A DNA stretch of 64,000 nt from Salicibibacter cibi (GTDB taxonomy: Bacteria > Bacillota > Bacilli > Bacillales > Marinococcaceae), in the NCBI RefSeq assembly GCF_016495865.1, contig NZ_CP054706.1:1488001-1552000 (forward strand). The letters are read 5' to 3'. The translations under genes were made by a program, and so were the position numbers. The notes below the pieces were generated by a model that ran no database searches, had not been told where the DNA came from, and saw nothing but the letters and a program-made list of their open reading frames with translations. Each line of letters opens with the position of its first letter. The stretch's first letter is position 1. Below, one piece after another: positions 42,229 through 50,913 of the stretch.

Positions 42229-42978
42229 ATGGAGACAAAAATCAAGAAAGGAAAGCAACCATCCGATGAGACGATACGCACATGGATTGCCGAAAGCCAA
42301 AACGGAAGCCAACAAGCGAGAGACCGATTGGTGGAAAACAATACCCGGCTCGTATGGTCCGTGGTCCAACGTTTTTTAAACCGAGGATACGAGGGAGAGG
42401 ATTTATTCCAGATTGGTTGCATTGGCTTAATGAAGTCGATTGATAAATTTGACTTAAATTATGAGGTGAAGTTTTCTACGTATGCGGTTCCGATGATTAT
42501 TGGGGAAATCCAACGTTTTATCCGCGATGACGGTACGGTGAAAGTCAGCCGGTCTTTGAAAGAATTAAACCATAAAATTCGGAAAGAAAAAGAAACATTG
42601 ACAAAGAAAATCGGGAGAGCACCGACGCTAAACGAAATGGCCGAGGCACTGGGTGTTCATCCCGAGGATATCGTATTTGCGAACGAAGCGACTCGCACGT
42701 TGTCGTCTTTAAACGAGACGGTCTATGAAAACGAAGGGGATCCAATCACGCTCATGGACCAGCTGTCTAACCCGGATGAAACAAAATGGTTTGAAGAACT
42801 GGCACTTCGGGACGTGGTTCATCACCTTGAACAACGAGAGCGTTTGATCGTGTTTTTGCGATATTATCGGGACCAAACACAATCAGAAGTTGCCGATAGA
42901 CTCGGCATCTCTCAAGTCCAAGTTTCAAGATTGGAAAAGAAAATATTAGAAAAAATGCGCAAAGAGATGGTGGAGTGA
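42229..42978 (+). CDS. sigF: Forespore RNA polymerase sigma-F factor
   Basis: 249 residues from ATG 42229. Region 2 contains NTRLVWSVVQRFLNRGYEGEDLFQIGCIGLMKSIDKFDLNYEVKFSTYAVPMIIGEI (shown by residues 28-85), region 3 lies near KKIGRAPTLNEMAEALGV, and region 4 has LIVFLRYYRDQTQSEVADRLGISQVQVSRLEKKIL. It directs early forespore transcription. The terminator hairpin overlaps the stop codon. Confidence 0.96.
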   Translation: METKIKKGKQPSDETIRTWIAESQNGSQQARDRLVENNTRLVWSVVQRFLNRGYEGEDLFQIGCIGLMKSIDKFDLNYEVKFSTYAVPMIIGEIQRFIRDDGTVKVSRSLKELNHKIRKEKETLTKKIGRAPTLNEMAEALGVHPEDIVFANEATRTLSSLNETVYENEGDPITLMDQLSNPDETKWFEELALRDVVHHLEQRERLIVFLRYYRDQTQSEVADRLGISQVQVSRLEKKILEKMRKEMVE

Positions 42979-42994
42979 TCCACCATCTTTTTTT
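42965..42994 (+). terminator. Terminator overlapping the sigF stop
   Basis: Perfect stem AGATGGTGGA / TCCACCATCT with a GTGA loop and seven T residues. Confidence 0.95.
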
Positions 42995-43003
42995 AGTTCT
43001 TGA

Positions 43004-43034
43004 TGCATAGGGCAAAACGCTTGGACAAAGAATA
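43004..43034 (+). promoter_or_regulatory. Possible sigma-G/sigma-F promoter of spoVAEA-spoVAF
   Basis: TGCATA, 18-base spacer, AAGAATA, 28 bases before the GTG start. The -35 fits the forespore consensus; the -10 matches CATNNTA only in part. The strong terminator just upstream makes a new promoter here necessary. Confidence 0.45.
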
Positions 43035-43062
43035 AACAAACGCATTGTTGGGAGCTGGCAAC

Positions 43063-43617
43063 GTGACAAAGCAAATCATCTACGTAACGGACGGAGATGC
43101 CGCGGCAGCGAAAGCAGTAGCAACGGCTACAAAAACAATTGGCATCGGATGCCTCACGCTTTCCGGCGGTAATCCGACAAACTGTACATATGAACAATTG
43201 CTCAAAAGCATTAACGAAACTACGGATGAGATCATTGTCCTCTTGTTTGATGACGCCGGTCAACCTTATGAAGGAAGGGGAGAAACGCTTATGATTCGTC
43301 TGGCCAACGAAAAAGAAATCAACGTGATCGGAGCTCTTGCGGTGGCGTCCACGGAACGTTCGGGGGATTGGACGAAAGTGGATGTTTCGGTGGATCGTTA
43401 TGGGAAGCTTAGTGAACGGGGCGTGGACAAAGAAGGTTTTCGCGATATCGAAGAAAACCGCATTCACGGGGATACCGTATATTGTCTCGATCAATTGCCG
43501 ATTCCTGTCATTGTCGGCATTGGCGATTTAGGAAAAATGGGCGGACGTGATGACTCGAAAAGGGGTGCGCCGGTTACGGCAACTGCTTTACAGGTAATTA
43601 TTGAACGAGGGAGATGA
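43063..43617 (+). CDS. spoVAEA: Stage V sporulation protein AEA
   Basis: 184 residues from GTG 43063 (TTGGGAG ahead; TTG 43045 is an in-frame alternative). The family start KQIIYVTDGDAAAAKAV, GGNPTNCT and GETLMIRLANEKEINVIGALAVAST are visible, as is VPVIVGIGDLGKMGG-like text near the end. SpoVAEA is a soluble protein on the outer face of the spore inner membrane and belongs with the SpoVA dipicolinate channel. The spoVAA to spoVAEB genes that normally precede it are not here. Confidence 0.9.
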   Translation: MTKQIIYVTDGDAAAAKAVATATKTIGIGCLTLSGGNPTNCTYEQLLKSINETTDEIIVLLFDDAGQPYEGRGETLMIRLANEKEINVIGALAVASTERSGDWTKVDVSVDRYGKLSERGVDKEGFRDIEENRIHGDTVYCLDQLPIPVIVGIGDLGKMGGRDDSKRGAPVTATALQVIIERGR

Positions 43618-43622
43618 GGAAG

Positions 43623-45095
43623 ATGATAAAAACAACAGGGCAGACGTTAACGAACAATCTAAAAAAGAACGAAAAAATGTTTTATAGCCGTTTGAATATC
43701 GATGCCAGCTTTGATGTCGGCGTAAGAAAATTTACCGTGCTTGAAAAAGAAGTGCAAGTGTATTACGTGAATAGTTTAAACGATGAATTAATTGCCGTCG
43801 AAGTTTTGCGGGGACTTATGGACCTTGACAAATTTGATATAGAGACAAAGGATGCAAGGGATACCATTGAAAATCATATCGCTCACATCCAAGTGGATGG
43901 TACAGACGATGTCGATAAATGTATTTTCCATCTGTTGTCCGGGCTCATTTTTATTTTGGTTGAAGGGGAAAGGGAAGCGTTTGTCGTTGACGTTCGCAAC
44001 TATCCCGGGCGCGAACCGGGAGAACCCGATACGGAACGAGTAACCCGCGGTGCCCGTGATGGCTATACGGAAAATATCATCGAAAATGCCGGGTTAACGC
44101 GCCGGCGTTTGCGTGATGAACGTTTAAGAAACGAAATCATGCAAGTGGGGGTACGTTCGCAAACGGACATCGTCGTCTCTTATATTAACGGGATTGTGGA
44201 TCCGGATATGGTATCGATCGTTAAAAAGGAACTGGAAAAGATTAACGTGGACAGCATTACAATGGCTGACAAGACTGTGGAAGAATACATTCTTAATCAA
44301 GGATGGAACCCGTTCCCGCTAGTAAGATTTACGGAACGGCCGGACGTTGCAGCCGAACATTTGACGGAAGGTCATATGCTTCTGATTGTTGACACGTCAC
44401 CGACGATCATGATTTTGCCGACGACGATGTTTCATCATCTTCAACATGCCGAAGAGTTTCGGCAATCCAGTGCGGTCGGGACATTTTTGCGTTGGGTTCG
44501 TTTCCTCGGCATGTTTGCAGCGATATTTATCGTCCCTCTCTGGCTTTTACTCGTCTTGGAACCTGATATGCTTCCTGAGGTGATTTCATATATAGGACCT
44601 TCGGATGATTCTAACGTGCCGATATTCGCGCAAATGCTAATTGGGGAAATGGGCGTGGAGCTGATTCGGCTGGCCGCTGTACATACATCTGCTCCGCTAG
44701 GCACTGCGCTCGGTTTTGTTGCCGCTTTGCTCGTCGGGGAAGTAGCTATTGATGTTGGCCTCCTCACCGCAGAAGTGATTCTTTATGTTGCTCTAGGCGC
44801 GGTAGGAATATTTGCTTCTCCAAGTCATGAGCTCGGTGTTGCCTTGAAAATGGTTCGGCTTCTCTTTATTATTGCAGTGGGGATTTTCACGTCGTATGGA
44901 TATGTCATTTCCATCACTGTCGTTTTTATTCTCATGGTGCAAATGAAACCGCTGAACAAACCTTATTTATGGCCTTTTCTTCCCTTTGACCCACCGGCGC
45001 TATGGCAAATTATTGCGCGTTCAGGCGTTCCGAACATGCGGTTTCGTCCAAGGATTGTAGATCCTAAGAATGTCATACGTCAATCAAAGCCGTGA
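43623..45095 (+). CDS. spoVAF: Stage V sporulation protein AF (GerA-type membrane protein)
   Basis: 490 residues from ATG 43623, nine bases after GGGAG; ATG 43614 overlaps spoVAEA but is too close to that site. The protein has the GerA/SpoVAF fold: a soluble N-terminal domain (residues about 1-285), then five or six membrane segments between about residues 290 and 450, and PLNKPYLWPFLPFDPPAL near the end. It is a germination-related inner-membrane protein that strengthens SpoVA/GerA action. Confidence 0.93.
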   Translation: MIKTTGQTLTNNLKKNEKMFYSRLNIDASFDVGVRKFTVLEKEVQVYYVNSLNDELIAVEVLRGLMDLDKFDIETKDARDTIENHIAHIQVDGTDDVDKCIFHLLSGLIFILVEGEREAFVVDVRNYPGREPGEPDTERVTRGARDGYTENIIENAGLTRRRLRDERLRNEIMQVGVRSQTDIVVSYINGIVDPDMVSIVKKELEKINVDSITMADKTVEEYILNQGWNPFPLVRFTERPDVAAEHLTEGHMLLIVDTSPTIMILPTTMFHHLQHAEEFRQSSAVGTFLRWVRFLGMFAAIFIVPLWLLLVLEPDMLPEVISYIGPSDDSNVPIFAQMLIGEMGVELIRLAAVHTSAPLGTALGFVAALLVGEVAIDVGLLTAEVILYVALGAVGIFASPSHELGVALKMVRLLFIIAVGIFTSYGYVISITVVFILMVQMKPLNKPYLWPFLPFDPPALWQIIARSGVPNMRFRPRIVDPKNVIRQSKP

Positions 45096-45181
45096 TGGAG
45101 GGTTAGGGAAATCATTGCTAAATCCTTCTGTTTACGACTGATCAATGATACAATATTGGGCGTGAAGTGGGGGAGTGAAAC

Positions 45182-46492
45182 ATGTCCATGTCCGTAATGA
45201 CGAAAAAAAGAAATGAACAAGGTCATTTAATGATCGGAAATATAGATGCGGTGCACTTGGCAGAGCAATATCAAACACCGATGTTCGCCTACGATGTTGC
45301 TACCATTCGCAGTAAAGCACGCGCGTTTAAACGCGCATTTGAACAAGTAGGGATCGATTATCAAGTAGCTTATGCAAGCAAAGCTTTTAGTTGTATCGCG
45401 ATGATCCAACTGGCATACGAAGAAGGGTTAAGCCTTGATGTCGTGTCCGGCGGTGAACTTTACACGGCTATACAAGCAGATTTTCCAATGGAAAAAGTTC
45501 ATTTTAACGGAAACAACAAAAGCAGACGAGAAATCAGGGAGGCTTTACGGGCAGGCATTGGTTGCTTCGTTGTCGATAACTTTCATGAACTGGAATTGTT
45601 GGAAGAAGAATGCGGCAACTTGCAAACACAAGCAAACATTTTACTGAGGATCACTCCGGGGATTGAGGGAACCACGCATAGTTATATATCCACGGGCGGA
45701 GAAGATTCCAAGTTTGGCTTTGACCTTTTTAACGGACAAGCAGAAGCAGCTGTAGCACAGTCTCTTGCAGTCTCTTCCATTCAATTGCAAGGCTTGCATT
45801 TCCATATCGGCTCACAGCTTTTTGAAACCTCGGTGTTGACGAAGGCAATCGCAACCCTCTACCGCCATATCGAGCATTGGCGTACCTTGCATGGGTTTAT
45901 TCCTGGGGTTATCAATGCCGGCGGAGGGTTTGGAATCAGCTATACCCGGTATGATGAACCGTTGGAACCGAAAGCGTTCGTGGAAACAATTGTGCATTCG
46001 ATACGCGAAGAAAGCGGAAGGTGCCATCTTCCCATCCCGGAAGTATGGATTGAACCGGGACGTTCAATCGTTGGCGAGGCGGGAACAACGTTGTACACGA
46101 TCGGATCCCAAAAAGAAATTGAGCATGTGCGCCATTATGTGAGTGTTGATGGAGGAATGACGGATAATATTCGCCCGGCACTATATGGCGCCCGCTATGA
46201 GGCTGAATTGGCCAATCGCGTCACACAACGGGATGAGAAGACGTACGCGATTGCCGGCAAAGCTTGTGAAAGCGGGGATATGCTGATCTACGATCTTCCG
46301 TTGCCAGCGGCAAAAAGCGGGGATTTATTGGCTGTATTTTCAACCGGTGCTTACGGTTACGCGATGGCTAGCAACTATAATCGTTTGCCTCGCCCGCCGG
46401 TTGTTTTTGTAGAAAATGACGAACATCAACTTGTCGTTGAACCGGAAAACTATGCAGATCTCGTTCGCAACGACCGCCCTCTTAATATGTGA
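45182..46492 (+). CDS. lysA: Diaminopimelate decarboxylase
   Basis: 436 residues from ATG 45182 behind GGGGGAGTG. PLP enzyme of fold III: the PLP Lys in VAYASKAFS, LDVVSGGEL, HFHIGSQLFE, NAGGGFGI, the substrate-binding EPGRSIVGEAGT and ACESGDML supplying the active Cys. It makes lysine from meso-diaminopimelate. Its position after spoVAF matches B. subtilis. Confidence 0.96.
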   Translation: MSMSVMTKKRNEQGHLMIGNIDAVHLAEQYQTPMFAYDVATIRSKARAFKRAFEQVGIDYQVAYASKAFSCIAMIQLAYEEGLSLDVVSGGELYTAIQADFPMEKVHFNGNNKSRREIREALRAGIGCFVVDNFHELELLEEECGNLQTQANILLRITPGIEGTTHSYISTGGEDSKFGFDLFNGQAEAAVAQSLAVSSIQLQGLHFHIGSQLFETSVLTKAIATLYRHIEHWRTLHGFIPGVINAGGGFGISYTRYDEPLEPKAFVETIVHSIREESGRCHLPIPEVWIEPGRSIVGEAGTTLYTIGSQKEIEHVRHYVSVDGGMTDNIRPALYGARYEAELANRVTQRDEKTYAIAGKACESGDMLIYDLPLPAAKSGDLLAVFSTGAYGYAMASNYNRLPRPPVVFVENDEHQLVVEPENYADLVRNDRPLNM

Positions 46493-46531
46493 AATAAAAA
46501 TAAGCCTTGAACATTTGCCAAAATCCATGTA

Positions 46532-46586
46532 CACTTAGAAACCGTTAACGAAACATAGAGACACATGTTTCTAAGTGGCTTTTTTT
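46532..46586 (+). terminator. Terminator after lysA
   Basis: Perfect 11-bp stem CACTTAGAAAC / GTTTCTAAGTG with a long 24-base loop, followed by GCTTTTTTT. Confidence 0.85.
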
Positions 46587-46670
46587 GGCTATCCTATGAT
46601 TATAACGCTTTTTCCATGGAAGCGAGTTCCTCATCGCGAGAATATCCAGGAATGAGAGGAGCTAAGGCAG

Positions 46671-47018
46671 ATGATCATTAAATACAAACCCTCTTATCGA
46701 AAGATTGCGATGGGTTTGCTATCCTATACGCCTGAGCTTAAAGAAGTAAAAACGTTGCAAGAAACGATGGATGAATATGAAAACGATGAATCAATGAAAC
46801 TGTATCTGTGGAAAAAAGAAGAGGATATTGTCGGGGTCATTGGCTTTCAAGCATGCGCGAATGGGGAGGTTATGCTCCGGCACATTTGCGTAAACCCTTC
46901 TTATCGACATGAAGGGGTGGGCGAGACAATTCTTTCCACGATGGAAGAAAGATTGGGGAAAACGTTTGTCGCTTCTGATGTTACCCGGGAGTTTCTTGAA
47001 AAACGAAAAAGCAAATAA
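46671..47018 (+). CDS. ribT: GNAT acetyltransferase RibT, without its riboflavin operon
   Basis: 115 residues from ATG 46671. The start (I-I-KYKPSYRKIAMGLLSYTPE), LYLWKKEEDIVGVIG and the acetyl-CoA loop HICVNPSYRHEGVGE match RibT, the small GNAT protein at the end of the B. subtilis rib operon. Its substrate is unknown. In B. subtilis, ribD-ribE-ribAB-ribH lie directly upstream; here lysA does, and no FMN riboswitch is seen. It is followed by a strong terminator. Confidence 0.88.
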   Translation: MIIKYKPSYRKIAMGLLSYTPELKEVKTLQETMDEYENDESMKLYLWKKEEDIVGVIGFQACANGEVMLRHICVNPSYRHEGVGETILSTMEERLGKTFVASDVTREFLEKRKSK

Positions 47019-47028
47019 AGCTTTGCAG

Positions 47029-47066
47029 GCGCCGGATTGTAATTTTCCTTATCCGGCGTCTTTTTT
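47029..47066 (+). terminator. Terminator after ribT
   Basis: GCGCCGGAT / ATCCGGCGT stem, 13-base loop, then CTTTTTT. Confidence 0.9.
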
Positions 47067-47227
47067 CATCGCTTTTTCTGGATGCCTTTGATGATCACCG
47101 ATGAAACAAAGCTTGATTTCCCGACAATTTATAAAAACCTACGGGCAAGATCACTCATGCTATTGGTCGTCACATGCCTTCGCCTCAAAACCAGATTAGG
47201 GTTTAAGAAGCGGAGAAATACACGGTC

Positions 47228-47253
47228 AAGAAATGAAGCAAACATGTTATAAT
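47228..47253 (+). promoter_or_regulatory. Extended -10 promoter of scpA-scpB
   Basis: TG-T-TATAAT (47245-47253) forms an extended -10; the -35 (TCAAGA) is weak. It lies 35 bases before the scpA start. Confidence 0.6.
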
Positions 47254-47287
47254 AGGGATTATTGGGACGAATTGGGGGGTCCTCGTC

Positions 47288-48058
47288 TTGGCGGAAGAAC
47301 GGTACAGTGTGAAATTGGATAGTTTTGAAGGTCCATTGGATTTGCTTTTACACCTCATCAAACAAGCTGAGGTTGATATTTATGATATTCCGGTAGCACA
47401 AATAACAGAACAGTACATGACGTATATCCACCAGATGCACGAGTTGGAATTGGATATTGCAAGCGAATACCTTGTGATGGCTTCCACGCTTCTGGCCATT
47501 AAAAGCCAAATGTTATTGCCAAAACAAGATGTTTGGGCGGATGAGGATTTGGAAGAGTGGGAAGCGTGGCCGGAGGAGGATCCCCGCGAAGCGCTCGTCG
47601 CACAGTTGGAAGTCTACCGTGCCTATAAGCGGGCAGCAACCGAATTGATGGAACGGCAGGCTGAGCGAGATCATTTTTTCAGTAAAGCACCAAGCAAAAT
47701 AACACCCTCCACGGAACATAGAAATGAATCGGCGAAAATCGAATCTTCTCTATCGGAAATGTTGCAGGCGTACCAGAAATTAACATGGCGCCTTCGTGTG
47801 AATCGGCCGCGGACGACAACGGTGGAAACCGAAAAATGGACGATTGAAGATAAAATGCAGGCGATCCGCACAAACGTTTCACAAAGTGCGCAACCAATTC
47901 CTTTTTTACAAATGTATACAAAAGGGGAAGTACACGAACAAGTCATCTCTTTCATGGCACTTTTGCAATTGATGAAGGAGAGAGCCGTGGTATGTAATCA
48001 GGGGGAGAATTTTGCGGCTATTTACATACAAGCACGGGAGGATATGAAACATGGATAG
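47288..48058 (+). CDS. scpA: Segregation and condensation protein A
   Basis: 256 residues from TTG 47288 behind GGGGGGT. The kleisin family N-terminus VKLDSFEGPLDLLLHLIKQAEVDIYDIPVAQITEQY is clear, and the C-terminal winged-helix part includes VISFMALLQLMKERAVVCNQGENFAAI. ScpA bridges the two SMC heads in the chromosome-organising SMC-ScpAB complex. The end overlaps scpB by 8 bases. Confidence 0.96.
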   Translation: MAEERYSVKLDSFEGPLDLLLHLIKQAEVDIYDIPVAQITEQYMTYIHQMHELELDIASEYLVMASTLLAIKSQMLLPKQDVWADEDLEEWEAWPEEDPREALVAQLEVYRAYKRAATELMERQAERDHFFSKAPSKITPSTEHRNESAKIESSLSEMLQAYQKLTWRLRVNRPRTTTVETEKWTIEDKMQAIRTNVSQSAQPIPFLQMYTKGEVHEQVISFMALLQLMKERAVVCNQGENFAAIYIQAREDMKHG

Positions 48059-48632
48059 AGACGTCGCACTCATTCTTGAGACATTGTTATATGTGAGTGG
48101 AGACGAAGGTTTGGAAGTGGCACACGCATCTGATGTGCTTGGCATCGACCGGGCAATGGTCATTCATGAATTACAGAAATTGGTGTCCCGGTTCGAAGCA
48201 GAGGCACGGCCGCTCGTGATTTTGCAGTTCGGATCCCGTTTCCAAATGACGACAAGGCCTGAGTTTTCCGATTATGTACAAGCCTATGCCGCTCCGCCTC
48301 AAAGGGGCAAACTTTCGCAAGCCGCCCTTGAGACATTGGCCATTGTTGCTTATCAACAGCCGATCACACGTGCAACCGTTGAAGATATCAGAGGGGTAAA
48401 TGCGGATCGGGCAATCGCGACTTTGACCGGAAAAGGGTTGATTGAAGAAGCAGGCCGTGTAAAAGGAGCCGGCCGAGCGATTCTTTACGAAACAACCGAT
48501 CGTTTTTTAGATGTTTTCCATTTATCCTCTCTTGAAGATCTACCTTCTATCAGTGAAGAAGCAGAAGGAGAACAACTGGATCTGTTCTCATCCGGTTATC
48601 GGGAGAGCGGAGACGATGATTTTTATGCATGA
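48051..48632 (+). CDS. scpB: Segregation and condensation protein B
   Basis: 193 residues from ATG 48051. Two winged-helix domains are present: residues about 1-80 (ILETLLYVSGDEGLE) and about 85-165, the latter with KLSQAALETLAIVAYQQPITRATVEDIRGVNADRAIATL. The acidic C-terminal tail is typical. It binds ScpA as a dimer and modulates SMC. Confidence 0.96.
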   Translation: MDRDVALILETLLYVSGDEGLEVAHASDVLGIDRAMVIHELQKLVSRFEAEARPLVILQFGSRFQMTTRPEFSDYVQAYAAPPQRGKLSQAALETLAIVAYQQPITRATVEDIRGVNADRAIATLTGKGLIEEAGRVKGAGRAILYETTDRFLDVFHLSSLEDLPSISEEAEGEQLDLFSSGYRESGDDDFYA

Positions 48633-48690
48633 GTCATGAGGACAATCCTTTGCTCCATATACATAGTCAGGGATCAATTCTACTGTTTAT

Positions 48691-48702
48691 AAGGGAGTGA
48701 GG
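48691..48702 (+). promoter_or_regulatory. Ribosome binding site deciding the sodF start
   Basis: AAGGGAGTGAGG is a strong site five bases before ATT 48708. The nearest canonical start in frame is GTG 48738, 35 bases downstream of the site. Confidence 0.5.
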
Positions 48703-48707
48703 ACGCG

Positions 48708-49568
48708 ATTACGGAATGGGAAGCATATAAAGGTGAAGTGAAGCAGTGGCTCGATGAACTGGAAGCTTTCCTGGGAGATGAGGAGCATCGTGTATTTGAT
48801 GCCAACGGAATGAAAGAGAGAATTTCGGCCATCCGTGGGGAAATGGACCATTTGTCTGTTAGTGAAGGCGATCAATTGACCCAATCGGTAGAGGAGCTCG
48901 AGAAGGCATTAAGCGAGAACGAGCGATCAAGCAAGGCAGATCCCGTCAAGCCTGGGGGCCATGAGCTGCCGCCGCTTCCATACGCTTACGATGCATTGGA
49001 ACCGTATATTGATGCCGAAATCATGTACCTTCATCATGACGTCCATCATCGAACGTATGTAGAAGGGTTAAATGAAGCGGAAGAAAAAATGGAAGAAGCG
49101 CGCAGGAGTAATAATTACGAACTTATTTCTCATTGGGAACGGGAAGCGGCTTTTCATGGTGCCGGTCATTATTTGCATAGCCTTTTTTGGACGATTATGG
49201 ATCCAAACGGCGGCGGAAAACCTAAAGGGGATTTACTGTCGATGATTGAAAGGGATTTTGGGAGCTATCAACGCTTCCGCGCCCATTTTACAGCTGCTGC
49301 TGAAGAATTGAACACGCCGGGCTGGGTGATTCTCGTTTGGTCGCCCCGTGCCCATCGGCTGGAAATTTTAAACGCAGAACTTCACCATTATTTAACCCAA
49401 TGGGGCGTCATTCCGTTACTCGTATTGGATGTTTGGGAACATGCCTATTATTTACAGTATAAAACGGATAAAGAAGCCTATATAGAAAATTGGTGGGAAG
49501 TCGTTAATTGGCCGACCGTACAACGAAGATTGGACGTGGCAAGGCAAGTGAAATGGAGTCCAATTTAA
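48708..49568 (+). CDS. sodF: Superoxide dismutase (Fe/Mn family, SodF-like), probable AUU start
   Basis: 286 residues if started at ATT 48708; 276 from the canonical GTG 48738, whose AAAGG site is only four bases away. An N-terminal helical extension of about 90 residues precedes the SOD domain. Metal ligands and surrounding motifs are visible: IMYLHHDVHHRTYVEGLN, FHGAGHYLHSLFW and VLDVWEHAYYLQYKTDKEAYIENWW. B. subtilis SodF has the same N-terminal extension and similar motifs. It is probably cytoplasmic, with no signal peptide. It lies where ypuI and dacB follow scpB in B. subtilis. Confidence 0.88.
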   Translation: MTEWEAYKGEVKQWLDELEAFLGDEEHRVFDANGMKERISAIRGEMDHLSVSEGDQLTQSVEELEKALSENERSSKADPVKPGGHELPPLPYAYDALEPYIDAEIMYLHHDVHHRTYVEGLNEAEEKMEEARRSNNYELISHWEREAAFHGAGHYLHSLFWTIMDPNGGGKPKGDLLSMIERDFGSYQRFRAHFTAAAEELNTPGWVILVWSPRAHRLEILNAELHHYLTQWGVIPLLVLDVWEHAYYLQYKTDKEAYIENWWEVVNWPTVQRRLDVARQVKWSPI

Positions 49569-49574
49569 TCGCGA

Positions 49575-49607
49575 AAAAACTGTTTCCGAATCGGAGGCAG
49601 TTTTTTT
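49575..49607 (+). terminator. Terminator after sodF
   Basis: AAAAACTGTTTCC / GGAGGCAGTTTTT with two G-U pairs and a seven-T tract. Confidence 0.92.
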
Positions 49608-49652
49608 ATTTGCAAAAAGATGCGTACAGGCAAGTTTTTCTAATGAATGAGA

Positions 49653-49682
49653 TGCATGTAGAGCTGCCGTAATCTCATACTA
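49653..49682 (+). promoter_or_regulatory. Sigma-G promoter of the lipoprotein-spoVAC-AD-AEB operon
   Basis: TGCATG, 17-base spacer, CATACTA: matches the forespore consensus GYATR / CATNNTA fully. The leader to the first gene is about 215 bases and shows no gene. Confidence 0.8.
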
Positions 49683-49905
49683 ACAGTACGATAGGGATTG
49701 TTGAACAACTTGGAGCTATCAGCTGAAGCCGGGATACCGCTTCTATGGTTTCGCTTTCCGCGGACAAACGGTCAGGCCTCCTTGCGCAAAACCGGCGCTG
49801 CGGGGGCTTGACGCGTCCGTTTTGATGTCTACGCCATTGCAGCGTCATCCCTTCGTACATTGCCAGAAGTGTCCCTACGATATGTTTTGGAAAGGAAGAA
49901 CGACC

Positions 49906-50424
49906 ATGTCTAATCGTTATTATCAAATGCTTGTATTCTGTTTGTTTCTCACGATGGTTTTGTTATCCGCTTGCGGCTCAGCCGCCGGTGAAGAGCCACC
50001 GAAAAGGGAATCTGATATTATTGCTCATCATTCACGTGAGTCTGTCAACCCGCCACAGGAAACATCGATGTATGAAAATGCAGATGCTCAAGAAGAACAG
50101 TCTTTAGCCCAACAAGCGAAGGCATCGACAGAGGAGATGGAACAAGTGACGAATGTCCAAGCCGTTTCGTTGGACAACCACCTCTACATTGTACCGGAAG
50201 TGACGCACAGCACCCGTTGGAATTTGGAAGCCTTTCGGGAAGAAGGGCGTGAGCATTTAAAAGACACGTTGCCCGGGGATACCGTTATTCACTTATCAAC
50301 GGATCAAAAAGCAAACATGGAATTGAAACGGCTCACCGAAGACATTCAAAACGGTACGGTAAGCGGGGAAGAGCTCGATCGACGTTTGGAAAGCATTCAA
50401 GAATTTATGAAAACAGACGTATGA
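49906..50424 (+). CDS. Sporulation lipoprotein (YhcN/YlaJ family) of the spoVA operon
   Basis: 172 residues from ATG 49906 behind AAAGGAAG. The signal peptide ends in a lipobox (VLLSACGS), so the protein should be lipid-anchored. The mature part has a Glu/Gln/Ser-rich stretch, then a YhcN/YlaJ-like domain (VTNVQAVSLDNHLYIVPEVTHSTRW) with VIHLSTDQKANMELKRL. YhcN-type lipoproteins lie in the spore inner membrane and are found in transferable spoVA operons together with spoVAC-AD-AEB. The next gene starts 15 bases on. Confidence 0.87.
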   Translation: MSNRYYQMLVFCLFLTMVLLSACGSAAGEEPPKRESDIIAHHSRESVNPPQETSMYENADAQEEQSLAQQAKASTEEMEQVTNVQAVSLDNHLYIVPEVTHSTRWNLEAFREEGREHLKDTLPGDTVIHLSTDQKANMELKRLTEDIQNGTVSGEELDRRLESIQEFMKTDV

Positions 50425-50439
50425 AAGGAACGAGTGTTT

Positions 50440-50913
50440 ATGGCAAATTCAAAATCAAACATGGAAACCGAAACATATAAACAAGTAGCGAAACGTATGG
50501 AGCCCCCTCGTCCACTGGCGATGAGATGTGTAAAAGCTTTTCTCGTCGGCGGGTTGATTTGTCTCATAGGCCAATGCATTCAAACGTTTTATATGGCATT
50601 TTTTAATTTCAACGAAGCAACCGTCGGTAGTCCAACGGTGGCTACATTGATCTTCATCGCAGTGGTGTTGACCGGCTTTGGCGTCTATGATAAGTTTTCC
50701 CAGTTTTCCGGTGGTGGCACAATCGTACCTGTCACCGGGTTTGCGAATGCCATGGCATCAACTGCGATTGAATACCGAAGCGAGGGATATGTGCTCGGTG
50801 TCGGGGGCAACATGTTTAAATTGGCAGGTTCCGTCATCGTCTTCGGTACGGTTGCCGCATTTATCATTGGAATTATCTATGCCATCGTCACACAACAGTG
50901 GGGGGTTATGTAA
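50440..50913 (+). CDS. spoVAC: Stage V sporulation protein AC
   Basis: 157 residues from ATG 50440 behind AAAGGAA (GTG 50434 is too close to it). After a soluble basic N-terminus come membrane helices at about residues 30-50, 65-85, 118-140. The family text RCVKAFLVGGLICLIGQCIQ and VPVTGFANAMASTAIEYRSEG is clear. SpoVAC is a mechanosensitive channel for Ca-dipicolinate in the spore inner membrane. The stop overlaps the spoVAD start. Confidence 0.95.
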   Translation: MANSKSNMETETYKQVAKRMEPPRPLAMRCVKAFLVGGLICLIGQCIQTFYMAFFNFNEATVGSPTVATLIFIAVVLTGFGVYDKFSQFSGGGTIVPVTGFANAMASTAIEYRSEGYVLGVGGNMFKLAGSVIVFGTVAAFIIGIIYAIVTQQWGVM

